Positions 33,598-33,607 of a stretch of 33,607 nucleotides of DNA are shown here, one piece after another. The stretch is from Nemertoderma westbladi. Taxonomy: Eukaryota > Xenacoelomorpha > Nemertodermatida > Nemertodermatidae. The stretch is taken from contig JAUCBJ010004887.1 of assembly GCA_032718475.1 (NCBI GenBank), forward strand, positions 1-33,607, read 5' to 3'. Every line of letters starts with the position of its first letter. The first letter of the stretch is position 1. Position numbers and translations under genes: made by a program. Under the pieces are notes generated by a model. The model saw only the letters and a program-made list of their open reading frames with translations. It searched no databases and was not told the DNA's origin.

Positions 33598-33607
33598 CCC
33601 CCCCCCC
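33598..33607 (+). repeat. Poly-C at the window edge
   Basis: A run of ten C ends the window directly after the Penelope-like reading frame. It interrupts the conserved frame, so it may be a true insertion or a contig-edge artefact. Confidence 0.7.

Overview
This is a metazoan genomic window, most likely from a marine invertebrate. Evidence: spliced coding exons, a CR1/L2-like non-LTR retrotransposon, a Penelope-like element with a GIY-YIG domain, and very large minisatellites. The species cannot be named from the sequence. Nothing looks prokaryotic.

The host gene is a plus-strand PPP6R/SAPS-domain gene, encoding a regulatory subunit of serine/threonine protein phosphatase 6. I read four internal exons: 568-1145, 7096-7300, 12768-12860 and 26141-26184. 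Their splice phases chain exactly (0-2, 2-0, 0-0, 0-2). The first two carry recognisable SAPS motifs (WNNFLHHQVE, CRLIHRII, RYGYMGHL, ELPVDIKERW). The last two are inferred from splice signals and phase. The 5' and 3' ends of the gene lie outside the window or are not visible.

About 60% of the window is tandem repeat, mostly in the introns. Intron 1 holds a 67-bp array (1142-1860) and a 35-bp array (1972-6948). Intron 3 (12861-26140) is almost entirely a 46-bp array of about 289 units. That unit is the last 42 nt of exon 3 plus the first four intron bases, so the 5' splice site itself has been copied hundreds of times. The 67-bp array also looks seeded at the splice donor of its upstream exon. 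Exon 1 contains its own 21-bp coding repeat (S-Q-P-Q-T-Q-P heptapeptides).

Intron 2 (7301-12767) holds an element with about 0.6-0.7 kb inverted arms (7553-12728). Its left arm is split by about 3.4 kb that includes a 5'-truncated non-LTR retrotransposon (about 8020-9958). Downstream of exon 4 are a foldback-like element whose inverted arms are 53-bp tandem repeats (26886-29115), a degenerate tRNA-like sequence (30461-30534, minus), and a decayed Penelope-like element at the right edge (minus).

All long minus-strand frames in 1946-7006 come from the 35-bp array and are not considered genes. The main observation is a host gene whose introns appear to be built by tandem amplification starting at 5' splice sites.
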